A DNA stretch of 36,330 nucleotides from an uncultured Acetatifactor sp. (GCA_910577665.1 CAJTOJ010000035.1:1294-37623), one strand, 5' to 3'. Numbered from the stretch's first letter, positions 17,665 through 25,581 are shown. Made by a program: numbers and translations. Notes: generated by a model from the sequence alone, not told the origin.

Positions 17665-17723
17665 TCCGGACAGCAGGACGGGGAGAGGGATGGCGGCAAA
17701 TGGCGGTTAGTTGCTGAAAATCC

Positions 17724-17752
17724 TTGACAACCCCTGGAAAAACAGTTATATA
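17724..17752 (+). promoter_or_regulatory. Strong sigma-A promoter of hup
   Basis: TTGACA (17724-17729), a 17-base spacer and TATATA (17747-17752). The predicted transcription start lies about 65 bases before the HU start codon, which has an AGGAGG site. Confidence 0.85.
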
Positions 17753-17823
17753 TATGTATAGACGTTTCACAAGAAGCATCTACAAGAATACAAAATGAAA
17801 GCTCAATACAGGAGGAGTTCAAT

Positions 17824-18096
17824 ATGAACAAAACAGAATTAGTGGCAGCTATGGCTGAACAGGCTGGCGTATCCAAGAAGGATGCCGAGAAGGTTTTGAA
17901 GGCTTTTACAGATGTTGTGGAAGAAGAGTTGAAGAAAGGTGAGAAGGTTCAGCTGGTTGGCTTTGGTACCTTTGAGGTATCCGAGAGGGCTGCCAGGGAA
18001 GGCAGAAATCCCCAGACTGGCAAGGCTATGAAGATTGAAGCTTCCAAGGCTCCTAAATTCAAGGCTGGCAAGGCCCTGAAGGATGCTTTGAACTAA
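17824..18096 (+). CDS. hup: HU family DNA-binding protein
   Basis: A 90-residue nucleoid-associated protein, standard HU length. The start is ATG 17824 after AGGAGG. The N-terminal helical dimerisation part has MAEQAGVSKKDAEKVLKAF. The DNA-binding arm runs from about GFGTFEVSERAAREGRNPQT, followed by basic C-terminal residues (FKAGKALKDALN). It compacts DNA as a dimer. Strong promoter and terminator on both sides suggest a single-gene unit at the head of the rqcP-yabP-yabQ-divIC cluster. Confidence 0.97.
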   Translation: MNKTELVAAMAEQAGVSKKDAEKVLKAFTDVVEEELKKGEKVQLVGFGTFEVSERAAREGRNPQTGKAMKIEASKAPKFKAGKALKDALN

Positions 18097-18113
18097 ATCG
18101 GACGGATGACTGC

Positions 18114-18142
18114 GGAGAACCTTTTTCGGGTTCTCCCTTTTT
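18114..18142 (+). terminator. Rho-independent terminator of hup
   Basis: GGAGAACC / GGTTCTCC (8 base pairs) with a 7-base loop, followed by CTTTTT. It ends hup before rqcP. Confidence 0.85.
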
Positions 18143-18237
18143 GGCCTTATGGGAAGGTCTGGCGCCAGGCATACATGGAACCGGAAAGGCGGAATTGTCC
18201 GCTATATTACCTTTATGGAAAGCAGAAGGAATGTGCA

Positions 18238-18477
18238 ATGAGACTGGATAAATATCTGAAGGTGTCGCGTCTGATCAAACGCCGCACCGTGGCAAACGAA
18301 GCCTGTGACGGCGGGCGGGTGCTGATCAATGATAAGCCGGCTAAGGCTTCCACCAATGTGAAGGTGGGGGATGTGATCACCATCTCCTTTGGCAACAGGG
18401 AAGTGAAGGTGGAAGTGCTGGATGTGCAGGAGACTGTGCGCAAGGAAGAGGCGGGGGAACTGTTCAAATATATATAA
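18238..18477 (+). CDS. rqcP: S4-domain RNA-binding protein RqcP (YabO/HslR-like)
   Basis: A 79-residue protein that is almost a single S4 RNA-binding domain (MRLDKYLKVSRLIKRRTVAN, then GGRVLINDKPAK). In Bacillus this protein, RqcP, helps RqcH add alanine tails in ribosome-associated quality control, acting on the 50S subunit. I choose ATG 18238 because AGAAGGA stands seven bases before; an in-frame ATG at 18106 would translate the terminator hairpin of hup. Its place before yabP is the same as in Bacillus. It ends about 120 bases before yabP. Confidence 0.93.
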   Translation: MRLDKYLKVSRLIKRRTVANEACDGGRVLINDKPAKASTNVKVGDVITISFGNREVKVEVLDVQETVRKEEAGELFKYI

Positions 18478-18598
18478 GTGTGAGAAGGAGTTGTAAAATG
18501 GTTCTTCTGGGATAATTTCCCGGGATGCATGGACGGACCAGGTGCTGCATATATATAACTAGGAGAGAACCCTGGAAGGTCTCTTCCAAGGAGGGTAT

Positions 18599-18886
18599 AT
18601 GGAGGATTTAAACAGCAGTTCGCGCATGCACAAGGTCACTATGACAAATCGGAGGAGCTGCCTCATAAACGGTGTGAATGATGTGTTGTCATTTGATATA
18701 CATGAGATTCTTCTGGAGACGGAGCAGGGGATGCTGATGATAAAGGGAGATGAGCTGCATGTGAGCAGACTGTCCCTGGAAAAAGGCGAGGTGGATATAG
18801 ACGGGAAGATTGACAGCTTTACATATTCTGATGTGGCAAGTGCAGGCCATAAGGGCGGATCAATCTTGAGCAAATTGTTCGGGTAG
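18599..18886 (+). CDS. yabP: Spore development protein YabP
   Basis: A 95-residue YabP/YqfC-type protein, slightly basic at the start, with the typical NRRSCLINGVNDVLSFDIHEI pattern and a beta-rich core. In Bacillus subtilis YabP is made in the mother cell under sigma-E and is needed for sporulation, probably for envelope or cortex building. ATG has AAGGAGG ahead of it. The stop is four bases before yabQ, so they are one operon. Confidence 0.93.
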   Translation: MEDLNSSSRMHKVTMTNRRSCLINGVNDVLSFDIHEILLETEQGMLMIKGDELHVSRLSLEKGEVDIDGKIDSFTYSDVASAGHKGGSILSKLFG

Positions 18887-18890
18887 GGCC

Positions 18891-19376
18891 ATGGCAGGCG
18901 AAAATGAATTCCTCCTCCATGCTTTGCTGATGGGAATCTTCATTACCTTTATATACGATCTGCTGCGGATCTTCCGCCGGGTGATCCCCCACAACGGATT
19001 CTTCGTATCCATGGAGGATCTGGCCTTCTGGATCTACTGTGGTGGGGAAGTGTTCCTGATGATGTATCATGAGGGAAATGGCAGTCTGCGGTGGTTTGCC
19101 GTGCTGGGGGCCTTATCGGGAATGGTTCTCTACAGAAAGCTGGTGAGCGGGATCTTTGTAAAATATGTATCACTTTTTCTGACCAGGATGCTACAGTTTC
19201 TGGCAAAATGTCTTGCTTTTCTGGCCAGACCCTTTAGAGTGGCATGCAGGAAGAGCGCCTCCATGGCGTCAAAGGCAGGGTACGGTATATGGGGCAGATT
19301 CAGACGGGGAAAGAGGGATTTCAAAAACAGGTTGACGCACTCCTTGAAAGTACTTAAAATGGTTATTAAGAAGTAG
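18891..19376 (+). CDS. yabQ: Spore cortex membrane protein YabQ
   Basis: A 161-residue protein with about three to four membrane spans in the first two-thirds (HALLMGIFITFIYDLL, LAFWIYCGGEVFLMMY, WFAVLGALSGMVLY), then a basic amphipathic tail rich in Lys/Arg. YabQ of Bacillus sits in the membranes around the forespore and is needed for the cortex. The start ATG is only a few bases after the yabP stop, without a strong ribosome site, which suggests coupled translation. divIC follows after 67 bases. Confidence 0.9.
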   Translation: MAGENEFLLHALLMGIFITFIYDLLRIFRRVIPHNGFFVSMEDLAFWIYCGGEVFLMMYHEGNGSLRWFAVLGALSGMVLYRKLVSGIFVKYVSLFLTRMLQFLAKCLAFLARPFRVACRKSASMASKAGYGIWGRFRRGKRDFKNRLTHSLKVLKMVIKK

Positions 19377-19443
19377 TATAGGTGCGACTGCCACATGGGA
19401 CAGCTCGGATCAGGGAAGGACGGATTGCAGGAAGGGAGGGGCA

Positions 19444-19749
19444 ATGGCGAGACACAGGATTGCGTACAGGAAGAGAAGCCAGAACAGGTTCAGCATGTTC
19501 CTGGTATCGCTGGTAGTGCTGATGATCATGGTGGTGGTGGCGGTCAAGAGCGTGGAACTGAATGGGAAGCTGGAAGCCAAGACTGCTGAGGCAGCCTTGC
19601 TGGAGGCGCAGATTGCCGCTGAGAATGCCCGCACCGGCGAGATAGCGGAATTTGGCAAAGAGGTCCAGACCAAGGGTTTCATAGAGCGGATCGCAAGAGA
19701 GAAGCTGGGGCTGGTGTATGAGGGTGAGATCCTGTTTAAAGAGGAATGA
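19444..19749 (+). CDS. divIC: Septum formation initiator DivIC/FtsB-like
   Basis: A 101-residue single-pass membrane protein: a basic N-terminus (MARHRIAYRKRSQNRFS), a membrane span (about 17-37), an extracytoplasmic coiled coil (about 38-70), and a final FIERIAREKLGLVYEGE motif that matches DivIC/FtsB proteins. It acts in the division septum with FtsL and DivIB. GGAAGGGAGG stands before the ATG. A strong terminator follows at 19793. Confidence 0.92.
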   Translation: MARHRIAYRKRSQNRFSMFLVSLVVLMIMVVVAVKSVELNGKLEAKTAEAALLEAQIAAENARTGEIAEFGKEVQTKGFIERIAREKLGLVYEGEILFKEE

Positions 19750-19792
19750 GCAGCAGGGAACGGATACAGAAGAGACATCCACATGGTGAGAG

Positions 19793-19821
19793 GCAGGGGT
19801 TATAAAGCTCCTGCTTTTTTT
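19793..19821 (+). terminator. Rho-independent terminator after divIC
   Basis: A 9-base-pair stem (GCAGGGGTT / AGCTCCTGC, with two G-T pairs) closing on loop ATAA, followed by seven T. It ends the yabP-yabQ-divIC transcript just upstream of the spoIIE promoter. Confidence 0.92.
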
Positions 19822-19886
19822 GTCGCAAAACTTTAAGGGAAAGTGCCCTCGATTTGACAAAAAAATGGAGACAGGGATTCTATAAT
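19821..19886 (+). promoter_or_regulatory. Spo0A-type promoter of spoIIE with 21-base spacer
   Basis: TTGACA (19854-19859) and TATAAT (19881-19886) are perfect sigma-A boxes, but 21 bases apart instead of 17. Two near-0A boxes (consensus TGTCGAA) are present: TGTCGCA at 19821-19827, and reverse-type TTTGACA at 19853-19859, which covers the -35. In Bacillus subtilis spoIIE and spoIIG have long spacers (21 and 22) and depend on Spo0A~P, so this layout is a strong match. The predicted transcript start is near 19893. Confidence 0.8.
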
Positions 19887-19993
19887 GGGTGGCGTTGCAA
19901 AATCCGGCTGTTTGCAAACAGAGAAAGCAGCCCTGGGGATGCCGGGCGGCCAGCCCGTCCTTTGGCATTCGTCCGGGAAAAGGCCGGGGGAAG

Positions 19994-21235
19994 GTGCAGG
20001 TTCAGGAATTGATGACAGCGGGAAGGGACTTACAGCTATTGCAGAACCGTCTGCATGGCGGCAGGAAAAAGAGACAGGAAAGTGAACTGCTGACCGCACA
20101 GGTATCGGATCTGTGCAGAAGCCGTCTGCTGAACTATGCGGATACGTTTATGGAGCTGGCCAGGAGCTATGACAGGGAGTTTTTTACTGGTATGAAGGAC
20201 AGGCAGGCAGTGCTGGCGGAGAGAAGGCTCTGGGAGAACCGTCAGGTGATTAAGGGGCACCTGTATGAGATGGCCAAGATCATGACGGAGATTGCCGGGG
20301 AGGTGGTCTGCTACCATCCCATGGAGGAGAAAAAGAGGAGACTGCTTACCCAGGCCATGAAGGAGGAGGGAATCCGGGTAGAGAATCCCTGTTACATACC
20401 AAAGGAGAATGGAAAAGAAGCGGTGATGGCAACCTTGAGCACGGACAGGTATACCGGGATATCCGGGGAGGAGGTGGCAGACATGATTTCTGTCCTGCTG
20501 GACAGGAGACTGAAGCTGTCTGCCTCCAGCCCGTATATGGTGGAACGGACGCCACACTGTTTTGTGCTGGAGGAGGAAGCCAGTTTCCTGGTGCTCACGG
20601 GCTTTGCCAGGGCTGCAAAAGAGAATGAGACCATATCCGGGGATAACTATTCTGTGCTGGAGGAAGACGCAGGCAGGATCATCCTCATGTTGTCAGATGG
20701 GACAGGCTCCGGGGAGCAGGCGGGGAAGGACAGCGGCCAGGTGCTGGATCTTATGGAGAAGATGCTGGAGGCAGGCTATGGGACGGAAGCGGCCATCAAT
20801 ATGGTGAATGCGGCCCTGTTTGCCCTGGGGGAGGACCAGAACCATCCCACCCTGGATCTATGCGACATAGATCTGCACCAGGGCAGCCTGGAACTGCACA
20901 AGGCCGGGGGGGCGGTCTCCTTCCTGAAAAGAGACACCCTGGTGGAGCAGCTTGCCACGGGTACGCTGCCCCTGGGCATCTTCCAGAAGGTGGATGCCCA
21001 GCCCCTGTGCCGGACGCTACAGGACGGCGACTGCCTGGTAATGGTCACGGATGGTGTGATTGATGCCTTCTGCGGGGAGGAATATGAGAAGGGGCTGGTC
21101 CAGATGCTCTCCCGGATGCAGGAGGTGAATCCGGAGGAGATGGCGGAGCGGATCCTTCGGATGGCACTGGTGGCATGTGGCGGCAGGATCCGGGATGATA
21201 TGACAGTGGGGGTGGCCGGGATCTGGAAGCCGTGA
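19994..21235 (+). CDS. spoIIE: SpoIIE phosphatase without the membrane domain
   Basis: A 413-residue protein (from GTG 19994) with the linker and PP2C-type phosphatase of SpoIIE but no membrane spans. All phosphatase landmarks are intact: D217 in SGDNYS, D235 in LSDGTGSG, D353 in TDGVID, D401/D402 in RDDMTV. SpoIIE normally has about ten membrane spans before this region and is near 800 residues. It dephosphorylates SpoIIAA to activate sigma-F in the forespore. The frame is open to GTG 19889, but that lies at or before the predicted transcript start. GTG 19994, with AAAAGG ten bases upstream, or ATG 20012 is more likely. Position before tilS, hpt and ftsH agrees with the Bacillus order. Confidence 0.85.
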   Translation: MQVQELMTAGRDLQLLQNRLHGGRKKRQESELLTAQVSDLCRSRLLNYADTFMELARSYDREFFTGMKDRQAVLAERRLWENRQVIKGHLYEMAKIMTEIAGEVVCYHPMEEKKRRLLTQAMKEEGIRVENPCYIPKENGKEAVMATLSTDRYTGISGEEVADMISVLLDRRLKLSASSPYMVERTPHCFVLEEEASFLVLTGFARAAKENETISGDNYSVLEEDAGRIILMLSDGTGSGEQAGKDSGQVLDLMEKMLEAGYGTEAAINMVNAALFALGEDQNHPTLDLCDIDLHQGSLELHKAGGAVSFLKRDTLVEQLATGTLPLGIFQKVDAQPLCRTLQDGDCLVMVTDGVIDAFCGEEYEKGLVQMLSRMQEVNPEEMAERILRMALVACGGRIRDDMTVGVAGIWKP

Positions 21236-21260
21236 AGCTGCTTTTTTCGTGTCCGCTCTG

Positions 21261-21289
21261 TTGACTTTTCCCCTGGAATAGGCTACCAT
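21261..21289 (+). promoter_or_regulatory. Possible promoter of tilS (short or no leader)
   Basis: TTGACT (21261-21266), 17 bases, TACCAT (21284-21289). A start about seven bases downstream would fall at about 21296, the proposed tilS ATG. The message would then have no or almost no 5' leader. No strong ribosome site is seen in front of that ATG. Confidence 0.4.
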
Positions 21290-21295
21290 GCACAT

Positions 21296-22999
21296 ATGGA
21301 TATGCGGCATAGGACGGAGGAAAAAGTGTTCTCCTACATTAGGGAGCACAATCTGATACACAGCCAGGACAGGATCCTGGCTGGTGTTTCCGGAGGGGCA
21401 GACTCGGTTTGCCTCTTATTTCTGTTGCTGGAATACAGAAAAAGGGTACCATTGGAACTGGCGGTATCCCATGTGAACCATGGGTACAGGGCAGATGCAG
21501 CAGAAGATGCCAGGTATGTGGAGGAACTGTGTACCCGGGAAGGGCTTCCATACTATCTCACAGAAGGAAATATGGAAGAGATTGCATACCGGGAGAAATG
21601 CTCCATGGAGGATGCAGGAAGAAGGCTCCGCTACAGATCCTTCGGGCAGGCGGCGGCACAGTTCGGGGCAGGGCGGATCGCAGTGGCCCACAATGCCAAT
21701 GACCGTGCAGAGACCATGTTGTTCCATTTGTTTAGGGGCAGTGGGCTGAAAGGATTGTGTGGGATAGCGCCAAGACGGCAGGAGATCATCCGGCCGATCC
21801 TCTGCCTGGAACGGTGGGAGGTGGAAAGATACCTGGAAGAGAGGGGGATCGCTTACTGCACGGACAGTACCAACGGGGAGGACGGCTATACCAGGAACCG
21901 GATCCGGCATTATATGCTTCCTTATGCCCAGGAGCAGGTGTCGTCAGGGGCTGTGGCCCATATGTGCCAGACGGCAGACATGCTGGCTGAGATATCAGAT
22001 TACCTGGAAGGCCAGGTGGCTCTGGCCAGGGGAGGATGTGTCACAGGCAGTCCCGCCACGGCAATGCAGATACAGGTGCACAATTTCCTGAAACTGCATG
22101 TTGTGCTACAGAAATATCTTCTGCTGGGTCTGTTACAGGAATGGTCCCCCACAGGCAAGGATATCCTGGCAGTGCATGTAAGGGATGTGCTGGAACTATT
22201 TACCGGGACAGGGAACCGGAAAGTGGACCTGCCTTTCGGAATACAGGCCATGCGAAGCTATGGCCAGGTGATACTGGGAAGGAAAGAGCCAGGAGGCCCG
22301 GACTGTATCCTGCCAGGGAGCCGGCATATAAGCCGGCCGGCCCAGACAGGTCTGGCAAGGAACCTGGATGCCTGGGGCGAACTTCCCTGCGAGGTTAAGC
22401 TGCCGTCCGGTGATGTCAAGGGGGCCACAGGAGCTGGAACTGGCAGGCCTGCGGTCTGGCAGGTGGTAGATGGAGGTACCCTGGGAAGTTTCCATTTCCG
22501 GCAATTTTTCCCCAAAAGTCAGCAAGAAATTCCTCTAAACAGGTATACGAAATGGTTTGATTGTGATAAAATGAGAGAACCGCTTGACATACGGTTCAGA
22601 CAGACAGGAGATTATATTACCATTGCGGACGGCAGAGGGGGCATGATCCACAAGTCCTTGAAGGACTACATGGTGACAGAGAAGATACCCAGGCTGCTTA
22701 GGGACAGGATACCGGTTCTGGCGGAGGGAAAGCATGTTTTATGGCTGGTTGGTTACAGAATCAGCGAATATTACAAAATTAGCGGGAATACAAAACATGT
22801 TTTGCAGGTACAATTAATAGGAGGCTGTGCAGGCAGCGAAACGGAGGACGAAGATGACGGAACGTATCAGGGTACTATTGTCGGAGGAAGAGGTGGATGC
22901 CAGGATCCAGGCGATTGGGGAACAGATCAGCAGGGATTATGCGGGGAAGCAGGTGCATCTGGTATGTGTACTCAAGGGGGGCAGTTTTTTCATGTGTGA
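21296..22999 (+). CDS. tilS: tRNA(Ile)-lysidine synthase TilS with C-terminal extension overlapping hpt
   Basis: A 567-residue protein. The N-terminal PP-loop ATPase has SGGADS at residues 32-37, and SHVNHGYRADAAEDARYV and AHNANDRAETMLFHLFRGSG follow, all typical. The C-terminal substrate domain includes RFRQTGDYITIADG and LWLVGYRISEYYKI. TilS attaches lysine to C34 of tRNA-Ile(CAU). Normal TilS is about 460-480 residues and would end near HVLQVQLIGG. Here the frame continues about 50 more residues, low in hydrophobics and rich in Gly, through the start of hpt. The start may also be ATG 21302 (no strong ribosome site for either). tilS-hpt-ftsH is a conserved order. Confidence 0.9.
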   Translation: MDMRHRTEEKVFSYIREHNLIHSQDRILAGVSGGADSVCLLFLLLEYRKRVPLELAVSHVNHGYRADAAEDARYVEELCTREGLPYYLTEGNMEEIAYREKCSMEDAGRRLRYRSFGQAAAQFGAGRIAVAHNANDRAETMLFHLFRGSGLKGLCGIAPRRQEIIRPILCLERWEVERYLEERGIAYCTDSTNGEDGYTRNRIRHYMLPYAQEQVSSGAVAHMCQTADMLAEISDYLEGQVALARGGCVTGSPATAMQIQVHNFLKLHVVLQKYLLLGLLQEWSPTGKDILAVHVRDVLELFTGTGNRKVDLPFGIQAMRSYGQVILGRKEPGGPDCILPGSRHISRPAQTGLARNLDAWGELPCEVKLPSGDVKGATGAGTGRPAVWQVVDGGTLGSFHFRQFFPKSQQEIPLNRYTKWFDCDKMREPLDIRFRQTGDYITIADGRGGMIHKSLKDYMVTEKIPRLLRDRIPVLAEGKHVLWLVGYRISEYYKISGNTKHVLQVQLIGGCAGSETEDEDDGTYQGTIVGGRGGCQDPGDWGTDQQGLCGEAGASGMCTQGGQFFHV

Positions 23000-23381
23000 G
23001 CTGGCCAAGCGGATCACCATACCAGTGTCCTTGGATTTCATGTCTGTGTCCAGCTACGGAAGTGATACAAAATCCAGCGGTGTGGTGAAGATCGTGAAGG
23101 ATCTGGACGAGTCCCTGAAGGAAAAGGACGTACTGGTGGTGGAGGATATTGTGGACAGTGGCAGGACATTGAGCTACCTGCTGGAGATGCTGCGGGACCG
23201 TGGACCGGCATCTTTGCGCCTGTGTACCCTGCTGGATAAGCCGGAGAGACGTGTGGTGAAAGTGAAGGTGGACTATACAGGGTTCCAGATCCCGGATGAA
23301 TTTGTGGTGGGCTATGGTCTGGACTATGACCAGAGATACCGCAATCTGCCCTATATCGGGGTGGTAGAGTTCGACAAGTAG
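22854..23381 (+). CDS. hpt: Hypoxanthine phosphoribosyltransferase
   Basis: A 175-residue type I phosphoribosyltransferase. It has the PRPP-binding motif VVEDIVDSGRTL (95-106) with the two acidic residues, the flexible-loop region SSYGSDTKSSG, and the LDKPERR segment. It converts hypoxanthine or guanine to IMP or GMP. ATG 22854 has GGAGG six bases upstream, lying inside the tilS frame, so the overlap with tilS is 146 bases. Its stop is 12 bases before the ftsH TTG. Confidence 0.95.
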   Translation: MTERIRVLLSEEEVDARIQAIGEQISRDYAGKQVHLVCVLKGGSFFMCELAKRITIPVSLDFMSVSSYGSDTKSSGVVKIVKDLDESLKEKDVLVVEDIVDSGRTLSYLLEMLRDRGPASLRLCTLLDKPERRVVKVKVDYTGFQIPDEFVVGYGLDYDQRYRNLPYIGVVEFDK

Positions 23382-23393
23382 GAGGCTTTTGAT

Positions 23394-25220
23394 TTGAGGC
23401 AGAATAATAGAGGAGTTTTCTCATATATTTTATTTATTTCAATCATGCTGCTGGTGATGGCAGGGTTTTACTTCTGGGGCAAGACCAGCATGGAGGAAGA
23501 CTATACCCGGGCAGAATTTCTGGTAGACATGGAGGCCGGGAAGGTGGAAAATGTGGAGGTGATGCCCAACAGCGAGACGCCTACCGGTGCCCTGCGGATC
23601 TATCTGAAGGGGGGCATGGAGAAGAAGCTGTATGTGACGGATGTGGTGGAGGCAGAGAGCCTGATCCGTTCCTATGGGTTTGACCCGGTGGTCCACGATG
23701 TGCCCAGGGATAACTGGCTGGTGACTACCCTGCTGCCCCTGCTGATCGTCCTGGGAGTGGGTGTGGTGCTGTTTCTGATGATCAATGCCCAGAACGCAGG
23801 TGGTGCAGGCGGCAAGATGATGAACTTCGGCAGAAGCAGGGCCAGGATGAGCATAGGGGACAAATCCATCACCTTTGACCAGGTAGCAGGACTGCGGGAA
23901 GAGAAGGAAGAACTGGAGGAGATTGTCAGCTTCCTGCGGGAGCCGGGCAAATACACCAAGGTAGGTGCCAGGATCCCCAGAGGTGTGCTGCTGGAGGGAC
24001 CGCCCGGAACAGGTAAGACACTGCTGGCCAAAGCGGTGGCCGGGGAGGCAGGGGTTCCCTTTTTCAGCATCTCCGGTTCCGATTTCGTGGAGATGTTCGT
24101 GGGTGTGGGTGCTTCCCGTGTCCGGGATCTGTTTTCAGACGCCAAGAAGAACTCTCCCTGTATCGTATTCATTGATGAGATTGACGCGGTGGCCAGACGC
24201 CGGGGAACTGGTATGGGCGGCGGCCACGATGAAAGGGAACAGACCTTGAACCAGCTGCTGGTGGAGATGGATGGTTTCGGCGTGAATGAAGGGATCATTG
24301 TGATGGCAGCCACCAACCGGGTGGATATCCTGGACCCGGCCATTCTGCGTCCGGGGCGGTTTGACAGGAAAGTTGCAGTGGGAAGGCCGGATGTGCGTGG
24401 CCGGGAAGAGATCTTAAAGGTACACTGCCAGAACAAGCCGCTGGGAGATGATGTGAATCTGAAGCAGGTGGCCCAGACTACGGCCGGCTTCACCGGGGCA
24501 GACCTGGAGAATCTGATGAACGAGGCGGCTATCAATGCAGCCAGGAACAGCAGGGTGTTTCTGCTCCAGGAGGACATCAGCAAGGCTTTTGTCAAAGTGG
24601 GAATCGGCGCAGAGAAGAAGAGCCGCATTGTATCGGATAAGGAGAAGCGCATCACGGCTTACCATGAAGCCGGACACGCGATACTGTTTCATGTGCTGCC
24701 GGATGTGGGACCTGTATACACAGTGTCCATCGTACCCACAGGGGCAGGGGCGGCAGGGTATACCATGCCATTGCCGGAGAAAGATGAGATGTTTCTGACA
24801 AAGGGGCAGATGCTACAGGATATCATGGTATCCCTGGGGGGCCGGATCGCGGAGGAAATGATCTTCCAGGACATTACCACCGGCGCATCCAGTGATATCA
24901 AAAGGGCGACCCAGCTGGCCCGGAAGATGGTGACACGTTACGGAATGTCTGACAACATCGGCGTAGTCTGCTATGATGACGATGATGATGAGGTGTTTAT
25001 CGGACGGGACCTGGCCCATGCAAAATCCCATAGTGAGACAGTGTCCGGGGAGATAGACAGGGAAGTGAAGTCCATTATTGATACCTGCTATGCGCAGGCG
25101 CAGGATGTAATCCGGAAGTACGAGGCTGTGTTGCACAGCTGTGCAGATAAACTACTGGAGAAGGAGAAGATTGGGCGGGAAGAGTTTGAAACCCTTTTTG
25201 CCGTATATGACGAACATTAA
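23394..25220 (+). CDS. ftsH: ATP-dependent zinc metalloprotease FtsH
   Basis: A 608-residue membrane protease. It starts with TTG behind GGAGG seven bases away. Membrane span 1 is at about 8-28, an extracytoplasmic segment follows, and span 2 is at about 107-128. The AAA+ module has Walker A GPPGTGKT (202-209), Walker B VFIDEIDA with D261/E262, and ATNRVDILDPAILRPGRFDR. The peptidase domain has HEAGH at 424-428 and a later SSDIKRATQ segment whose aspartate, near residue 500, should be the third zinc ligand. FtsH degrades membrane and regulatory proteins as a hexamer. A DDDDDE stretch near the C-terminal third is notable. It is the last gene of the conserved cluster. Confidence 0.97.
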   Translation: MRQNNRGVFSYILFISIMLLVMAGFYFWGKTSMEEDYTRAEFLVDMEAGKVENVEVMPNSETPTGALRIYLKGGMEKKLYVTDVVEAESLIRSYGFDPVVHDVPRDNWLVTTLLPLLIVLGVGVVLFLMINAQNAGGAGGKMMNFGRSRARMSIGDKSITFDQVAGLREEKEELEEIVSFLREPGKYTKVGARIPRGVLLEGPPGTGKTLLAKAVAGEAGVPFFSISGSDFVEMFVGVGASRVRDLFSDAKKNSPCIVFIDEIDAVARRRGTGMGGGHDEREQTLNQLLVEMDGFGVNEGIIVMAATNRVDILDPAILRPGRFDRKVAVGRPDVRGREEILKVHCQNKPLGDDVNLKQVAQTTAGFTGADLENLMNEAAINAARNSRVFLLQEDISKAFVKVGIGAEKKSRIVSDKEKRITAYHEAGHAILFHVLPDVGPVYTVSIVPTGAGAAGYTMPLPEKDEMFLTKGQMLQDIMVSLGGRIAEEMIFQDITTGASSDIKRATQLARKMVTRYGMSDNIGVVCYDDDDDEVFIGRDLAHAKSHSETVSGEIDREVKSIIDTCYAQAQDVIRKYEAVLHSCADKLLEKEKIGREEFETLFAVYDEH

Positions 25221-25300
25221 AATCACACATGGGTGAAAGTCCTTTTTCAAGGTGCCGGGTGCCCGGGGATATACCTGCGGTCAAGGCCGTTATGGGAATA

Positions 25301-25323
25301 ATTACCAAAGGATCATTGGTAAT
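25301..25323. repeat. Inverted repeat, possible operator
   Basis: ATTACCAA and TTGGTAAT, a perfect 8-base inverted repeat with a 7-base centre. It is inside the 361-base gap between ftsH and the GH13 gene. It may be a regulator site for the GH13 gene, but nothing else identifies it. The rest of the gap (25221-25581) has no gene I can support. A TATAAT lies at 25400-25405 without a good -35, and a terminator is at 25472-25503. Confidence 0.45.
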
Positions 25324-25471
25324 AATGCATAAAAAACTAGTATGGCTTTTGTCATATTTGTGAAAATTGAGACTAGCCAAATGGTGGGACGGATGGTATT
25401 ATAATATACGTAACCCCCCCAATACATTATATAGTTTTTTGCTATACCCCATAAAAGAAATACCTTCTCTG

Positions 25472-25503
25472 AAAAGGACAGTCACCCCATGACTGTCCTT
25501 TTT
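25472..25503 (+). terminator. Strong rho-independent terminator
   Basis: A perfect 13-base-pair stem (AAAAGGACAGTCA / TGACTGTCCTTTT) with loop CCCCA, ending in TTTTT. It lies 250 bases after ftsH and about 78 bases before GH13, so it may end ftsH or a small transcript starting in the gap. Confidence 0.9.
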
Positions 25504-25581
25504 ACTCGTGGACAGCCAGGTTAGTCTTCCAGACAGCAGGGTGGAAAAGGTTTATTTACCGGACAGAAGGGAGTGGAAGAG

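Noticed and set aside
18527..18555. Possible sigma-E promoter before yabP (GCATGGA, 14 bases, CATATATA)
   Set aside because: Both boxes match the consensus only partly, and nothing else supports it, so I did not list it as a feature.
19889..19993. N-terminal extension of SpoIIE from GTG 19889
   Set aside because: It starts at or before the predicted transcript start, has no ribosome site at proper distance, and reads like non-coding sequence.
21236..21260. Terminator after spoIIE (GCTTTTTT)
   Set aside because: There is a T run but no convincing stem in front of it.
25227..25261. Possible group II intron fragment (GGGTGAAAGTCC-like text)
   Set aside because: Only a short resemblance; no domain V, reverse transcriptase or splice-boundary sequence was seen.
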